Program-made: the position numbers and the translations under genes
Notes under the pieces: model-generated
Told to the model about the DNA's origin: nothing
Databases searched by the model: none
The model's input: the letters and a program-made list of their open reading frames with translations, nothing else
Source: Argentina anserina
Taxonomy: Eukaryota > Streptophyta > Magnoliopsida > Rosales > Rosaceae
DNA: 64,000 nt
NCBI RefSeq assembly: GCF_933775445.1
Contig: NC_065878.1
Span: 8,753,395-8,817,394 of the forward strand
Direction of reading: 5' to 3'
Shown here: positions 47,445-60,260 of the stretch, piece after piece
How the letters are laid out: each line of letters starts with the position of its first letter
How positions within the stretch are numbered: position 1 is the stretch's first letter

Positions 47445-48356
47445 CTAAGTACCACGGACACGCCTCACACGGCTCAAGGATCGCATGTCTGATACAGACA
47501 TAGATATGATACGTTTGAATACGGTTAAAATAAGCCTGACACACGTATCACATTTTAGATACGGTATGGACATGTGTGTCCATTTTGGACACGAAATTAA
47601 GTATGATACGCTGGGTTATTTCGTTTTTTTGAGTTTCAAGCAGGGGAAAAAGATGAATCTCATTTGCACCTCTTCTCATATCTGAGTCTCTTGCAACGTC
47701 GAGAACGTCCCTAATCGAAAAGGATTATCATCAATCAGGGAACCTCACTTCATCTTATTAGAGTAGAACTAGCTATCTAACTTACCATGTGGATGTATGA
47801 AGCAAATAAAGAATCGCCCATGTTGCAGAAGATGCATATATCCATATATAGAAGCAGCTTACTCTATTTGTATGATATTAGATGAGATTTGAGATGAGGA
47901 TGAGGGGATGGAACTAGATCACGATATATAGGATCAAAAAACTAGAGACGATTATGATACTGGCCGGAGCACTGTGTTCGTCTTTGCTCTGTTAGTTAAA
48001 ACCAATAAGAAAGGGGGATATGGAGGATATGAATCAAGAAAGACTATGTGGTTGCCATGCTCACGTGGGAAGTAGGAGATGATCGGTGGTTGAGGGAATT
48101 AGTTTATCATTGTTGTTTTTGTGAGAGAGAGAGAGAGAGTGCCCAGTGGGAGAGAGATCAACATATCATGTCTTCGCACATTTGCACCATTTGTTTTTGA
48201 CGTATTTTTTCTAATTGGGTATGTATATATATTTAAGATTAATATTTAATTAATGTGACCACTATGTGTCTGTGTCCAAAAAAAAATTAATTTGTCATGT
48301 CCATGTATCGTATTGTGTCTAATACAGACACTTGTGTACGTGTCCGTGCTACATAG
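47445..48356. mobile_element. hAT-like non-autonomous element, 912 bp, 8-bp TSD
   Basis: Left end CTAAGTACCACGGACACG, right end (minus strand) CTATGTAGCACGGACACG, with 16 of 18 positions identical. GTGCTTTC is duplicated at 47437-47444 and 48357-48364. Further inside, the words GTCTGATACAGAC / GTGTCTGTATTAGACAC and GATACG face each other. A GA run (48123-48141) lies in the middle. No coding. Confidence 0.88.
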
Positions 48357-48364
48357 GTGCTTTC

Positions 48365-48853
48365 TCATTGATGGTATGTAGCATTTAGTTAGATATGTTC
48401 TTTCTTATTTGGCTCGCATAGTTCAAGTGTTTCGTAGCGGGTAGCCCTTAGAGGGTGTTTAATGTTTATGTTGCTTCCTATTTTTCCTATATATGACAAA
48501 ATCGTTGATTCTAAAAACAAAATTATAATTCAGCCTACAGATCTCAATTACTATGGCTAAATTCAGTAGACTGTATTACTAAAATGAGAAAAAAAAAGTG
48601 CAACTAATTAATTAATTCTCAACAAAAAAAGTGCCACTAATTATTTAAACTGATAAATATCAGCTATGATATATAACGACATGCATTTTTTATTACACTA
48701 ACAACAATACTTTAGGAAATTTTATGGATATTGAGTTCAGATTAACCAAGTGGAGGCAATGCAAAAAATAAATAAATTAACCAAGTGGAGATAGCAACTG
48801 ATTTAATTCTCGCTAATAGTTATCCGACTCTGTAACCATAAAAAAGTAACATG
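48365..48853. other. Intergenic, partly segmental duplication copy 1, part 3
   Basis: 48590-48780 matches 60550-60790 (GTGCAACTAATTAATT; ATTACACTAACAACAATACTTT; GTTCAGATTAACCAAGTGGAG). The rest is unassigned. Confidence 0.6.
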
Positions 48854-49766
48854 TGTGAGTCCCGAGAATTTTATCACACTAACTTTGGAGGTTACGACAA
48901 AGTTAGTAACTGTTGGAAAAATTCTGAAGTAATACGTCATTTCTTCCTACGACGATTTTTTAGTTTCTTTAACTCTTCAATTTCAAGCTATGACAATTAA
49001 TCTCATGTCGTTACGAGTTCACCGGTACTTCCGGATAATTTTTCTGAGCTTCGAGCTACTTGTTATGATTTTGCAAAGTCTTGTAATTTTGGAAAATCTA
49101 TTCCTATTAATCAGATTTTCTAGGGGAAAATTGTGGCCTCTTCCACCGTTTGGTCCAAAAATCCCCATCACCATTCTTTCATAATCCCTCTATTCCTCAT
49201 TTAAAAATCTGACCAGTGTTTTAATCTTAGCCCTTGATTCTTTAGTTCTCTTCTAATATCAGCCCTCCATTCCTTTATTTAAAAAGGGAAAGCATGATCA
49301 GACCTTGGTCAAAAATCAAACCCATGCTGAAAGCTTTTTAAATAAAGAAATGGAGGCTGAGATTAGAAGAGAACTAAAGAATCAAGGGCTAAGATTAAAA
49401 CCCTGATTAGATTTTTAAATGAGGAATAGAGGGATTATGAAAGAATGGTGATGGGGATTTTTGGGCCAAACGGTGGAAGAGGCCACAATTTTTCCACCAG
49501 AAAATCTGATTAATAGGAATAGATTTTCCAAAATTACAAGACTTTGAAAAATCATAACAAGTAGCTCGAAGCTCTGAAAAGAAATCCGGAAGTACCGGTA
49601 AACTCGTAACGACATGAGCTTAATTGTCGTAGCTTGAAATTGAAGAGTTTATGAAGCTAAGAAATTATTGTAGGAAGAAATGACATATTACTTCAGAATT
49701 TTACCTACAGTTACTAACTTTGTCATAACCTCCAAAGTTAGTACGATAAAATTCTCGGGACTCACA
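48854..49766. repeat. Long inverted repeat (hairpin), ~430-bp arms
   Basis: Left arm 48854-49286 is nearly the exact complement of right arm 49334-49766, starting TGTGAGTCCCGAGAATTTTA on both outer ends. The 47-base centre also contains complementary AGCATG/CATGCT. A transcript through it would form an almost continuous double strand of about 430 bp. Both arms give the same short false peptide (MSLRV.RYFRI...). The right arm continues into sequence that looks like the leader of the minus-strand LTR element (TTCTCCCCTCCTTAAAA). Confidence 0.95.
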
Positions 49767-50093
49767 TTCTCCCCTCCTTAAAATAATTTCATCCACGAAA
49801 TTCCAGAAGTTAGTTATCTGGTCATTTGGTCAACAGATTGTGGTCTGGTCAAACTCAAATGCTTGCTACGAAATCTTGAATGAAGGTAGCTCACTTGTAC
49901 CCATCTGGCTGCAGCCAAATCACTTACCGTATTCACGAACGAAGAATCTACGGTTGTATCTTCAAGTGTAACCATCAAGTTTAGAAATCGTGGCTTCAAC
50001 TTTGGCCAAGTCTACAGGGCATGCAATCGTTATGATATCTTCGTTGATATGCTGACTTTGTCAACTTTGGCCAAGTCTTCGACTCTGATACCA
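49767..50093 (-). mobile_element. Leader of a minus-strand LTR retrotransposon
   Basis: Starts at a complement primer-binding site GACTCTGATACCA (50081-50093), just left of the LTR start at 50103. The leader-like segment runs leftwards to the hairpin. Coding regions are missing. Confidence 0.65.
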
Positions 50094-50102
50094 AGTTTAT
50101 AC

Positions 50103-52996
50103 TGTCACATCCCATAAGGGAAAATGACCACATTGAAATGGCCAGTGACTTGATATTATTGATGGTCATCATGCATTTGCATTGTTTTCCCATAATTATT
50201 AAACTTAGCTTGTTTCATATTAAATGATTTAAAAGAGCATGCTCATATCTAAATGTTTTAATTTTTCATAAAACTTAGCCGACCTTCCTTTTAAATCACA
50301 TTGGTGGGATGACCCCTACTGGGTTAGTGAGGACAAAGCACACCCCTACTTTAGATTCCTTGCAGGTTTCTGGATTTACTTTCGGGACTTAGGATACGTG
50401 AAGTTAGGAGTACATCTCATTTGAATCCAAGATGTTTAGATTAATCCTTTGTCTATTATTTGTTATTGATGTTTGTATATTGAACCTCTTATTTTGAGAT
50501 TGTGATTTCATTTCTGTCACCATTATTGTTAATCTTGGGTTTCTTGTGTTATTTTTAGTTAGCTTTTCTTCTCCCTCTTGTTTCTCTCCCTTTCAAACCC
50601 CACGACCCATCAATAAAGTGTGACCCGACCTGGATTTTCCGGCCAACTCCGGCGGTGGCACGACTGTAATTTTTCATGGTTTCTGGTAAGAAATCACTTA
50701 CCTATTATCGAAATCTTTACTTCCTTTTAGTTTCGACTTCATTATGATTCTCTAGCCTTCGATTTGAATGATTAGAACTCAACCCAAACTTGTTTTCTTC
50801 TGCATGTGTTCTTGGGTACAATCATCAACGAAATCCTCTGGTTTAGTCATTGATTCAAGTTAGAAATAAGGCTGGGAGGAAGTGAAGTTGAGGGAAGGAT
50901 CGATTGAAGGACTGAAGCTAGCTTGATTTCATCAAAAATCATGAATTCCAAAGCTGAGCTTCATTGTCACTATTTTGGAAATTCATATTTCTGGGTTTAG
51001 GAACTTGTTATGATGGATTGCGTTTTGATTAAGGAGATTAAGGGAGAGGTAGCTAGTTACTAAGTTTGTATATGAAAACAAGGAGCTGATTGACGGTTAA
51101 TCTGCTTGGGTGTCCAAATCAGTTCTGAGTTCGTGCTTGAGCCATTTTGGTGAGCTTCTTGTTTTTCTGATCCTTCTTGCACCTTCTGAGTTCATTGCCT
51201 AATCTACCTGCATCATTTACCACTTAGAATGCTTGATAATGGGTAGCAGAGCAATGAGGAACTTGTACGGATTTGAGTTACATAATAAAGGAGAAGAAGT
51301 TTGAATGATAGTCATTTATTTTCTGGAAATCACTGAAGGTAAATCCCCTAATCATTTGGGATTATTACCTTACTGATTTTAAGTATGGAATTGAATTGTA
51401 ATGCATAAATTTTTATGCATATAGGGTTGTTGGAGAGCAAAGGAGAAAAAAGAGATTACGACATTCATATCCACTTTTCTGATATGCAATCATTCTCTTT
51501 GGCTAAGACCCTTTGAGGTAGATTTTTCGATCCTTCTAAGTTACGTTTTTGTTAAGTCTCTAATTTGGAAATCTATTAAGGTGTCATTAGCAAATAAGGA
51601 ATATCTATTAGTAGCTAATATGACTTAAAATCTTAAGTCATAAGTTATACTCTCTACATATTATTTGTTGGATTGATATGTATATTGGATACAAGTACTC
51701 GATAGTACTCAAATATGATATGTCGATAAATGGGGAATACATTTAGCTACAATCGATGTTTGATCATTATTATTAGTCAAATAAAAATAAGAAGTTTAAT
51801 CTCCTATTTTATTTGTGATGCAACGTTTAAGTATTTTATATTTACAGTCGCTCCTTGATCGACTATTTCGGACTTTGGATGCTTGGTGACAGCTTAAGCT
51901 GAGCGAAGGCAAGATCGTGGATTGAGAATTGGTTGCACATCATTTCCAGGTAGGGTGAGCTAACCCCCTTTGTGTATTTCGTGCCCATTAAATTTATTTT
52001 TTATTTCTCGGTCATATATATTTGTTGGAAGATTGCATATATGATTTAGAAATCCTAAAACCCGAGGATAGGCGGATAGATTGTGAGTGAATAGACCTGA
52101 GAGTGTATGAGGCCCGATATTCTGATAACCCCTCGGTGTCGATAACCATAAACCTCCGGAGGGGCAATGCTATGTTTATTATTGAATCCATACCTTACAG
52201 TATTATTGAGGGCATTCCATTATATTGACACTCTCACTCCTTTGTTGTTTCAACAAAGGCAGTTGACCTCGACTTAAGAGGTGACTCATTTGCCTCCTAG
52301 TGGTTAGGATCGGTCACCACTGAGTTGATATTATTGATGACCATCATGCATGTTTTGCATTGTTGTCCCATAATTATCAAACTTAAGCTGTTTCATATTA
52401 AATGATTTAAAGAGCATGCTCATATCTAAATGTTTTAAGTTTTCATAAAACTTAGCCAACCTTACTTTTAAACCACATTGGTGGGCTGACCCTTACTGGG
52501 TGAGCGAGAACGAAGCTCACCCTTACTTTAGATTCCTTGCAGGTTTCTAGATTTATTTTCGGGGGTCAGGATACGTGAAGTTAGGAGTACATCTCATTTG
52601 AATCCAAGATGTTTAGATTAGTCCTTTGTCTATTATTTATTATTGATGTTTGTACATTGAACCTCTTATTCTGAGATTGTGATTTCATTTATGTCACCAT
52701 TCTTACTAATCTTGGGTTGCTTGTGTTATTTTTAGTTATGGGCTGCTGACGCCCACTTCCACTTCCGTTATTTGAAACCTTGTTGTACAGCTCGCGTATA
52801 TTTTAGTAAATATTATTTTGTGTTGGAAATGTAAAAGTTTCTTTCATTGTAAACTTATCAGCTTATTTCCTTTCGTGAAAAAATTTATGCAGGTTTTTCA
52901 GTTATTGAGTTCAAAACAAACTACGTTCGTTTGGTCGTTTGTTAACTTTCTATTTTACCATTTCAATACTGTCATTTTCCCTTCTGGGATGTGACA
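50103..52996 (-). repeat. Large LTR (2.9 kb) with internal duplication
   Basis: Starts TGTCACATCCCATAAGGG and ends with the inverse of TGTCACATCCCAGAAGGG, so TG...CA. The adjacent primer site shows it belongs to a leftward-reading, probably Gypsy-type element. About 411 bp (50151-50561) recur as 52326-52738 in the same orientation. No protein coding was found inside. Size and lack of coding resemble the solo LTR at 21386. Confidence 0.75.
50151..52738 (+). repeat. Direct repeat of ~411 bp (50151-50561 and 52326-52738)
   Basis: Both copies start TGATATTATTGATG and end TGTTATTTTTAGTTA. They share TTAGATTCCTTGCAGGTTTC and GGATACGTGAAGTTAGGAGT, with scattered substitutions and small gaps. They lie close to the two ends of the 2.9-kb LTR. 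Confidence 0.9.
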
Positions 52997-53114
52997 ACAT
53001 GTCTCTATAGATAAATGTCTCTTTTGGTAATCGTACATACCCACAAAATTATATGACGAATTGTAAGAAAAAAGAGGTGTGTATCTAGGATATAGAGGCG
53101 TACGGATAAAATTT

Positions 53115-55031
53115 CTCTAAGCTGAAACGCAAGTCCAAGTCCAATATTGAATCATTGATAATATGATTCACGGTTTCAATTCGTCGATCTCCAATAATTA
53201 GGCCTTATAAGAATGGAACTTCTTTATAATTATAACATCTACGTCAAACAATTACGAATGGAACTCGTCATATATATTACAAAGTAAGCTATATCCTTTT
53301 GTATGGGGCCGATCAAAGTAAGCTATAATTGCTTACTTAGCAACGGAAAAAGGATAATTACACGAGCATGAAGCAGATATAAAACATGTCAATGATCCTC
53401 TTTTTTGTGATCCAAGAGTAGTATTGCTTCTAATAAGAAATGCATGCTCAGTTTTCTATCAATAAAAAGGTAAGTCGATGGCCGCCAAATAAAAAGTTTG
53501 ATTATATACAAAGATCAACGTACACGAGTCATCTTTCATCTAAAATTATCATAAGGTTGCAGGTTGCTGTGATCTTATCGATCTAGCTAGCTGCGGATAT
53601 GAAGGGTTACACACTTGGAGTCCATATTCAATTTCAAAATAAGAGGACTTGAGAAGCAAGTGCTGCTATATACTAAATTCAGACATGACTCTTTGTTCGT
53701 CCATCATATATGTTGCTTATCACTTATTTAACAATTAAGATGATATCCATTTGATATTTAGTAAGATAAACAATTTGACATTTAATATTAAAAACCTTAG
53801 GGGCCGATCAATCATTCATGTTATTGTCACGTACAGACGTACTCATGCTATTGTACTTGACTTGATGTGGTTGAAGACAAGCACGCTGTTAAAACATGGT
53901 TCAATTAGACGAGATGGAATCAGCGGCAGCCGGTAAGATGAGGTATGAATTTGTAGGATGATCGTATCAGTGATCGAGTTTTGTCCAAAGGCTTGAAAAA
54001 ATAAGAAGAAGATCGATGAACTAATCAGAAGGTTGTCAAAGAAAGCAAAAAAGAAGAAGAAGTATATCTCATCATATTTTAGTATTTTAACATTGATGAT
54101 TGTTACACTGCATAGATAGGGTACCTACAGTGAAATTACATCTTCAATTTCGGCCTAACTACTGCATGAGATTGTTTTCTTGATCCTTCTAGCTAGGTAG
54201 AGGCTTGGAGTTCTAGTTAAATATAATTTTTTTCGTTAAAATGCAATTTTATCTGATGACAATTCGGTCTTCTTATCAATCGATCTACCGTGTAGGAACA
54301 TCTTCAATTTCGGCCTAACTACTGCATGAGATTGTTTTCTTGATCCTTCTAGCTAGGTAGAGGCTTGGAGTTCTAGTTAAATATAATTTTTTTCGTTAAA
54401 ATGCAATTTTATCTGATGACAATTCGGTCTTCTTATCAATCGATCTACCGTGTAGGAAATAGCTAGTTAGATTTATAACTCTCTAGCTTGAGTTCCAAGA
54501 AGCGGTTAATACGTCGTGTCAAGATATACGAATAGAGTATGAACATATTTTTAATGTAGATTTGTCTAAGAATTGTGGAGGTTATAGTGAAGCTAATATA
54601 TATTGTGCGGAATTTGGCAACCTTTCGTCGTTTCGATTCAGCTTGAGATTCAAGGCCCAAGCCAGCATAGGGGTGAGTGCATAAACTCTAGAGAAGCTTG
54701 AGTTTCGATCTGGTCATTCTGGTGTATGCCGTTTGCTTAATTAGTCGATCAGTTTATATATTCCAAACTTAGCCCAATCTACATATATAGGGGAAATATA
54801 TCTGGTCGCTCGGTGATAGTCCAACCCAGTTTGAGCATTATTAGATAGATCGGTCTCTAATTTATGTGTTGCATGGGAGTATATTTCTTAATTATGCGAG
54901 TAAACATGGTGGGAAGATTTCGATCGGCGTTTGATTTATGAAAGAGAGCAATATAATTAGAATTGAGGCCATGCTAACACTTTATTACATGACTCTGCTA
55001 CGTATATAATTAGAATCATTTGGGTTCCCTG
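53115..55031 (+). repeat. Segmental duplication copy 2, left part
   Basis: Matches 32815-33480 and then 44738-45150 in the same order. It lacks the Copia element that separates them in copy 1. Around 53800-54010 it has sequence without a clear partner. Confidence 0.8.
54138..54457 (+). repeat. Perfect 160-bp tandem duplication
   Basis: 54138-54297 and 54298-54457 appear identical base for base, starting ACATCTTCAATTTCGGCC. Perfect identity beside ancient duplicated sequence means a recent event or an assembly artefact. Confidence 0.93.
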
Positions 55032-55885
55032 CAAGGGCGGATTCATTTATGGGCGAGCGAGGCCAGGCAGTTGTTTAGGCTGGGTTATTGACACTGGGCT
55101 TGAAATATAGAGTATTTTGAAGAAAATCAATGGGAGGAAGAAGATGGGTTGTAGAGGAACTCGGATCATCTCCGGACATTTATCTCCTAATATTGTCTCA
55201 TAAGTTAATCTAGACCGATCATTCTTTATAAATGGCCGCGATCCCTCTTATTTTATTTTTGGTAGAAATTTTCATCCTTCTCATACATGGCGTCATTCTC
55301 TTTCCCTTTCTCAAATTTTGTTCCTTCTCAGTCTTCCTCAATGACTTTTTTGTCGAATACTTCAATATTCTTCTTCTTAGGGTTCATATGCTATCTTGAT
55401 CGGAAGTCAGATTTCTGGGTATTACAAGATGGGCACTAATCTGGGTAATCTCCATACCTTGAAATGTTTAATTCAGAAACTTGGATTAATTTTGAACTTG
55501 GGGGCCTCCCATATGGGTTATTAGTACTCTTGCTTCGGCCTCCCATTCCCATATGGGTTTGTTCATCAATTATTTGAGATCGTTTGTGTTGATGAGCATT
55601 AGAAGTTATGAGTCTGATTAGTACATATGAGTGAGTGAAGTTGGTATTGGTACATGTTGCAAAAAAAAAAAATTGAAGTTTTGGGACATATGAGTGAAGG
55701 AACAAGGATGGAGGTGCGATATGAGCTTATCATGGAGGTGGAAGTGAGTTTATGGGGGAGGGGGTCAGGAGAGCTTCTCCAAGCAACACTTTTCTTTTAG
55801 AAGGAGATAAATCACCAAATTTTCTCTACAGTTATCAAATGGAGCCTTTTTTTTTTTACCCTGGCTGGCCAATTGTTTTTGGATC
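55032..55885. mobile_element. Insertion in duplication copy 2, hAT-like left end
   Basis: Copy 1 (45145-45165) lacks this ~850 bp between TTCCCTG and the ATGCAAATTAAC-type flank. The left end CAAGGGCGGATTCATTTATGGGCG is of the hAT style. A matching right end or TSD was not found. Contains no clear gene. Confidence 0.45.
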
Positions 55886-56121
55886 CACCACATGCAAATT
55901 AACTTGAAATATACTAGATAATTAATGAAGAAATTATTGAAAATGGTCATTTGAAGGTAGAAATGATAAAAAAAATACCTTTGTTTTATCACTTAACAAA
56001 AAGAGGCATTGTTATAGTATGTACATGATAAAAAAGCCTATTTCATGTTTAAGAAATGATAAAATGGGGTCCATTATACCCCTTCATACTATTTTTATCT
56101 AATTTCACTCCTAAGTCCTAA

Positions 56122-56123
<2 letters not shown>

Positions 56124-56213
<90 letters not shown>

Positions 56214-56215
56214 AA
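56124..56215. repeat. (CT)n microsatellite, ~45 units
   Basis: Almost pure CT with two TTTCT interruptions near its right end. Confidence 0.97.
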
Positions 56216-56221
56216 GGAAGG

Positions 56222-56350
56222 ATGACCGCCAAAACCAAATCACCACCCGAGTCGCCGAACTCCCCGAGGAATGAGATCTCCTCCGATCTCTCTCCTCTCT
56301 CATCCTCGTCGGAGTCGCCGACTCTAATTGCTCTGCTCGCTATGGAATAA
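56222..56350 (+). other. Small open reading frame, 42 codons, unidentified
   Basis: An ATG directly after the CT tract opens a Ser/Pro-rich frame (MTAKTKSPPESPNSPRNEIS...) ending TAA at 56350. A CT-rich leader before an ATG is common in plant genes, so this may be the captured first exon of a host gene or of the element's own gene. Unidentified; may be chance. Confidence 0.25.
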
Positions 56351-56739
56351 GAGGAGGAGGAGGATGAGGCTACGGTTTGAGCTTTTGGGAACGACAACAA
56401 CTCAGCAATCTAAATCTCTAGAAACTAGGTCGAAAATGTGGCATCGACCTTGAGTACTCCAGGGCTATCTCCTCAAAATCGGTGACACTAGAGGTGAGGT
56501 GAGGCTTTGGCAACGCATCAACCATCAAATTCCTTCAATTCACGGCCATGATTGAACCAAGGTTGTTTAGTTATGAATTTGTATATATATAATGCTTTGA
56601 TTGTTGCCTTGCTCCAATGTTATTATTTCATGCGTTAAGAAGTAATGTATATAAGGTGTTTGATAAAAGTCCTCAATGAGGTTATGAATGTTGAAAAACC
56701 TATTATTTCATGTGTTGACAGTTTCAAATACTGTTACGA

Positions 56740-59660
56740 AGATAGTTACTTAATGTCAATATAATTACAGAAACTATTACATCAACAATCTCACTATAAT
56801 ATAATTACAGAAACTATTACATCAACAATCTCACTATCATTATAATTATTAATATATGTTACCAGTATTATATGCCAATCATTATAGTTATTTGGTGGTT
56901 TGACTGTACTTGTGAATATGTCAATTAGTTAATGGAATAGTCAGTTTGAGAGTTACATCAACATCTACTTGTTCTTTATGTTGATTTTGAAATGTGACTG
57001 TGGTGCAGTATAAACAGTGTTAAATAACCATGTAACTAACAATGTAACTACTAATGTAACTAGACTACTCTAGTAACTTCTCATGTAACTATTAAAGTAA
57101 CTAGCCACTAAATATGTAATTAGTCATGTAACTGCAACATGTAACTAATAATTGTCTGGCATAACCCAAACCTAATCCTTATGAACCAGTTTTGTCATGC
57201 TCGTCATATTTGCAGGCTTCTCATAATAAAAGAGTTTGGATGTAGAGGCAAACTTTTATACCATAAACTTTCTAGCTAACTATGTTAGTACTATGTAGCT
57301 ATTGAGTAACTATTTGATAACCATGTGTATAGTAATTTTGTGTATGTGCGAAGTTGGGAGACATAATATAGTGGAGAAAATGTCATAGTATGCCCAAGGC
57401 AACCATTTCACAGTGATTTCTCACGTAACTGACCATGTAACTATTAAACGAATCAAATAACTACCAATGTAACTAGACTACTCAAATAACTTCTCATGTA
57501 GCTGCTCAAGTAACTGGGCAATACTTACGTTACTGTTTTGTAATTGTTAAAGTTAATGATCATGTAATTGATAAATTGCATGATATAATGACTAGTCATG
57601 TTACTACTTAAGCGCTGAGATAAAAATGTTTCTCAACCATATCATTAGGCCATGTGACTACTTAAGCATCTTGAAACTGAGCATGTATACCTACTAAAGT
57701 AACTACCACGTAACTACTCATGTAACCTATTATTTGCAGTGTGCCGTTACACCATAATAAGAGCATGTTTCTGATAACATAATTGGATAGTTGGTAGTTA
57801 CATGACCAGTTACTTGAATAGTAACCTTAAATTACATCAACAGTTACTTAGATAGTTGCATGACCATTTACATGAGTAGTTACCTGAGTAATTACATAAG
57901 TAGTTATTGGAATAGTCAAGTTAAATCAGTGCTCAATTACTTGATTAGTTATAAAAACAGTTACATGTGTACTTACTAAATAATTGAGTAGTTACATTGC
58001 GAATTTACATGAGTGCGTGGTTCATTTACATGAGTTGTTACTTGACTAGATAGTTGAGTAGTTACATATTTAATACTTGAGTAGTTACATGGCTAGTTAC
58101 ATAAACAGTTACTTCGTCAGTTACATAGTCTATTGACATGGTTGAGACACACTATTGTCATGGTGCTTGATTAGTTACAAAACTAATAAGTTACTTTCTT
58201 AGTTACAAGACTAATTAGTTACTTGAATAGTTACATGAGGTCATGAGTAGTTACTAGCACAGTTAATGTTACACAAACATGTACTTTATGTCATTAAAGT
58301 TCCTAATATAGTTATTCATTACATAAATAGTTACCAAGACAGTTACTCATGTCAATACAGTTATCGTGACAGTTATATAGACTAAAACTCAATAGTCAAT
58401 ATAGTTACCGAAACAGTTACTCAATATTAATAGTTATATGGTATTGATGGTCATTATATGTGCATTCATCAATCATGCTAGACTGAGATACAAATGCTCA
58501 TGCTAATGATGCTTCTACAATTTGCAATTGAGTTCATAAACTAGCTCTTATAACATTAAACAGTAGATCCTTCCACCATACACAAAACCTCCCTTCTCAT
58601 CATTGTAGTGTTCTATAGCATTCTGACTTGCTCTATCGCTCAAAAAAGCCTCCCAAATAGAGTCTCATCCAGCCGTTTCAGTGCGCCTTCGGGTATAGAA
58701 CCATATTTTTCGAAGCAAGGAAGAGAGCTTCTAAATTGGTAAACTGGTTCCTGGAAATGACAAAAACAAACCATAATCAAACAATTACTCAACCAGTTAC
58801 ATGATCTACTGACACATTTATATATCTAGTTACTTTAGACTCACACAGTTACCTATCTAATTACTCAAACAGTTATTTTACATTTTTCTAAAATGAACTA
58901 TTCATGATCAATCACAGTTACCCATCAAGTTATATACACAGTTACTTTTACGCACACAGTTACCTATCAAGTTACTTAAGCAGTTACAAAGATGAGCACT
59001 AATCTTGTTGTCTTTTCCTTTGCTGCATGTACTGCTACTAGCCTTCTTTGTTATTGCCTTTGTTTTTTTTTCTTTCCTGGAAATGTAAAAAAAAATCATA
59101 TTAGATAATAAATACACTAACACAGTTACTTTACACTCACAGTTACCTATCAAGTTACTCAAGCAGTTACAATGATAGTTACCTCTTTGTCTCCGCGACT
59201 ATGTTATATCTCCCAACATCACACCTACAAAAAACCAATATATATCCACACAGTTAAAAAAAAGTTACTTGATGGAAACACTGTTGTCTATGTAACTAGA
59301 TATGTAACCACTCACATAAATACTATGTAACGACTCAAACTAACCATGTCAATACTCAAATAACTAATTATGTAACTACTTCAGTAACTACTCAAGTAAC
59401 TAAACTGGTCATGTCAATACGCATATAACTAATTATGTAACTACTTCGGTAACTATCATGTAACTACTCAAGTACTTATCTACAACATCCCGCTACACTG
59501 CAACAGTAGTGCACTCTGACCATGTAACTGGCCATCGAGCTGGTTAAATCAATATCAATACAGTTCCAATATAGTTACTAAAACCGTTACTGAGACAATT
59601 ACTCAATACTAATACAGTTACCAATCAAGTTATCAATGTAACTACCACGTAAGTATTTAG
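56740..59660. repeat. Degenerate GTAACT/AGTTAC short-motif arrays with orientation switches
   Basis: Words like ATGTAACTACT recur every 10-25 bases. About 57020-57735 they mostly read GTAACT on the plus strand. From about 57790 to 58460 and again 58780-59180 they read AGTTAC. From about 59275 to 59650 they read GTAACT again. Spacing and surroundings vary, so this is not a simple satellite. A 37-bp direct repeat lies at 56759-56834. No long reading frame passes through. Confidence 0.9.
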
Positions 59661-59744
59661 GTAACTGGTCATGAAACTACTACGATCTCCAATAAGTACA
59701 ACAACATATAACCTACCCATTATTGACAGAGGGGAAACTGAAAG

Positions 59745-60260
59745 ATTCCTCTGTAGAGAAAACCCAGATCTCCAGCCCCGCCTGTGTTCCATGATCCAAC
59801 ACTTCGCCACCTCCCATGCTTTGGTCGAGGCTTAATCTTTGGCCTCGTCTTCCTCTTAACCTCTTCCTCCTGCATCCTCATCTCCACCATCGTCTCCTTC
59901 TTCTGCTCCTCCTCGTCCCTCTCCTTCTATTGCCATCAAGTTAGATCGATCTACTCTCCTCCCACCTCCTCGGTTTGTTGTTTAGCAACCACAGATTCTA
60001 CCTCTACTCATCCCTCCATGAATTCACCGTCTCCACCTAACCTACCCAACCCTAGCCTCTCTTCCCAATCCTAAAGTCTCTGCTGCCAATCCAAAGATCT
60101 TCCTCTTTTTTGCTTCACCAGTCTCCGTTAGCTTACTATGTTGAGAGGTCTACTATTCCTCCACCATGTGGGTTCCTTGTCAGTAATGACATATAAGATT
60201 TTGGGGTTAGAGAGAGAGCGAGAGAGAGAAAGAGAGAGAGAGAGACGGGGTGGGTGGTTG
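59745..60260. other. GC-richer right part of the Mutator-like element
   Basis: A Ser/Leu/Thr-rich open frame (59784-60074 plus) looks composition-driven and shows no domain. A GA tract lies at 60208-60243. Confidence 0.4.

Noticed and set aside
48990..49615. Matching 60-codon frames (MSLRV.RYFRI...) on opposite strands
   Set aside because: They arise from the two arms of the hairpin and show no known domain.
57000..59660. CRISPR-like or simple satellite array
   Set aside because: Spacing is irregular, the motif is very short and degenerate, its orientation changes, and the DNA is plant nuclear.
59784..60074. 96-codon Ser/Leu/Thr-rich frame
   Set aside because: Composition driven (CTC/TCC-rich DNA), no domain, and no intron-exon context to support it.
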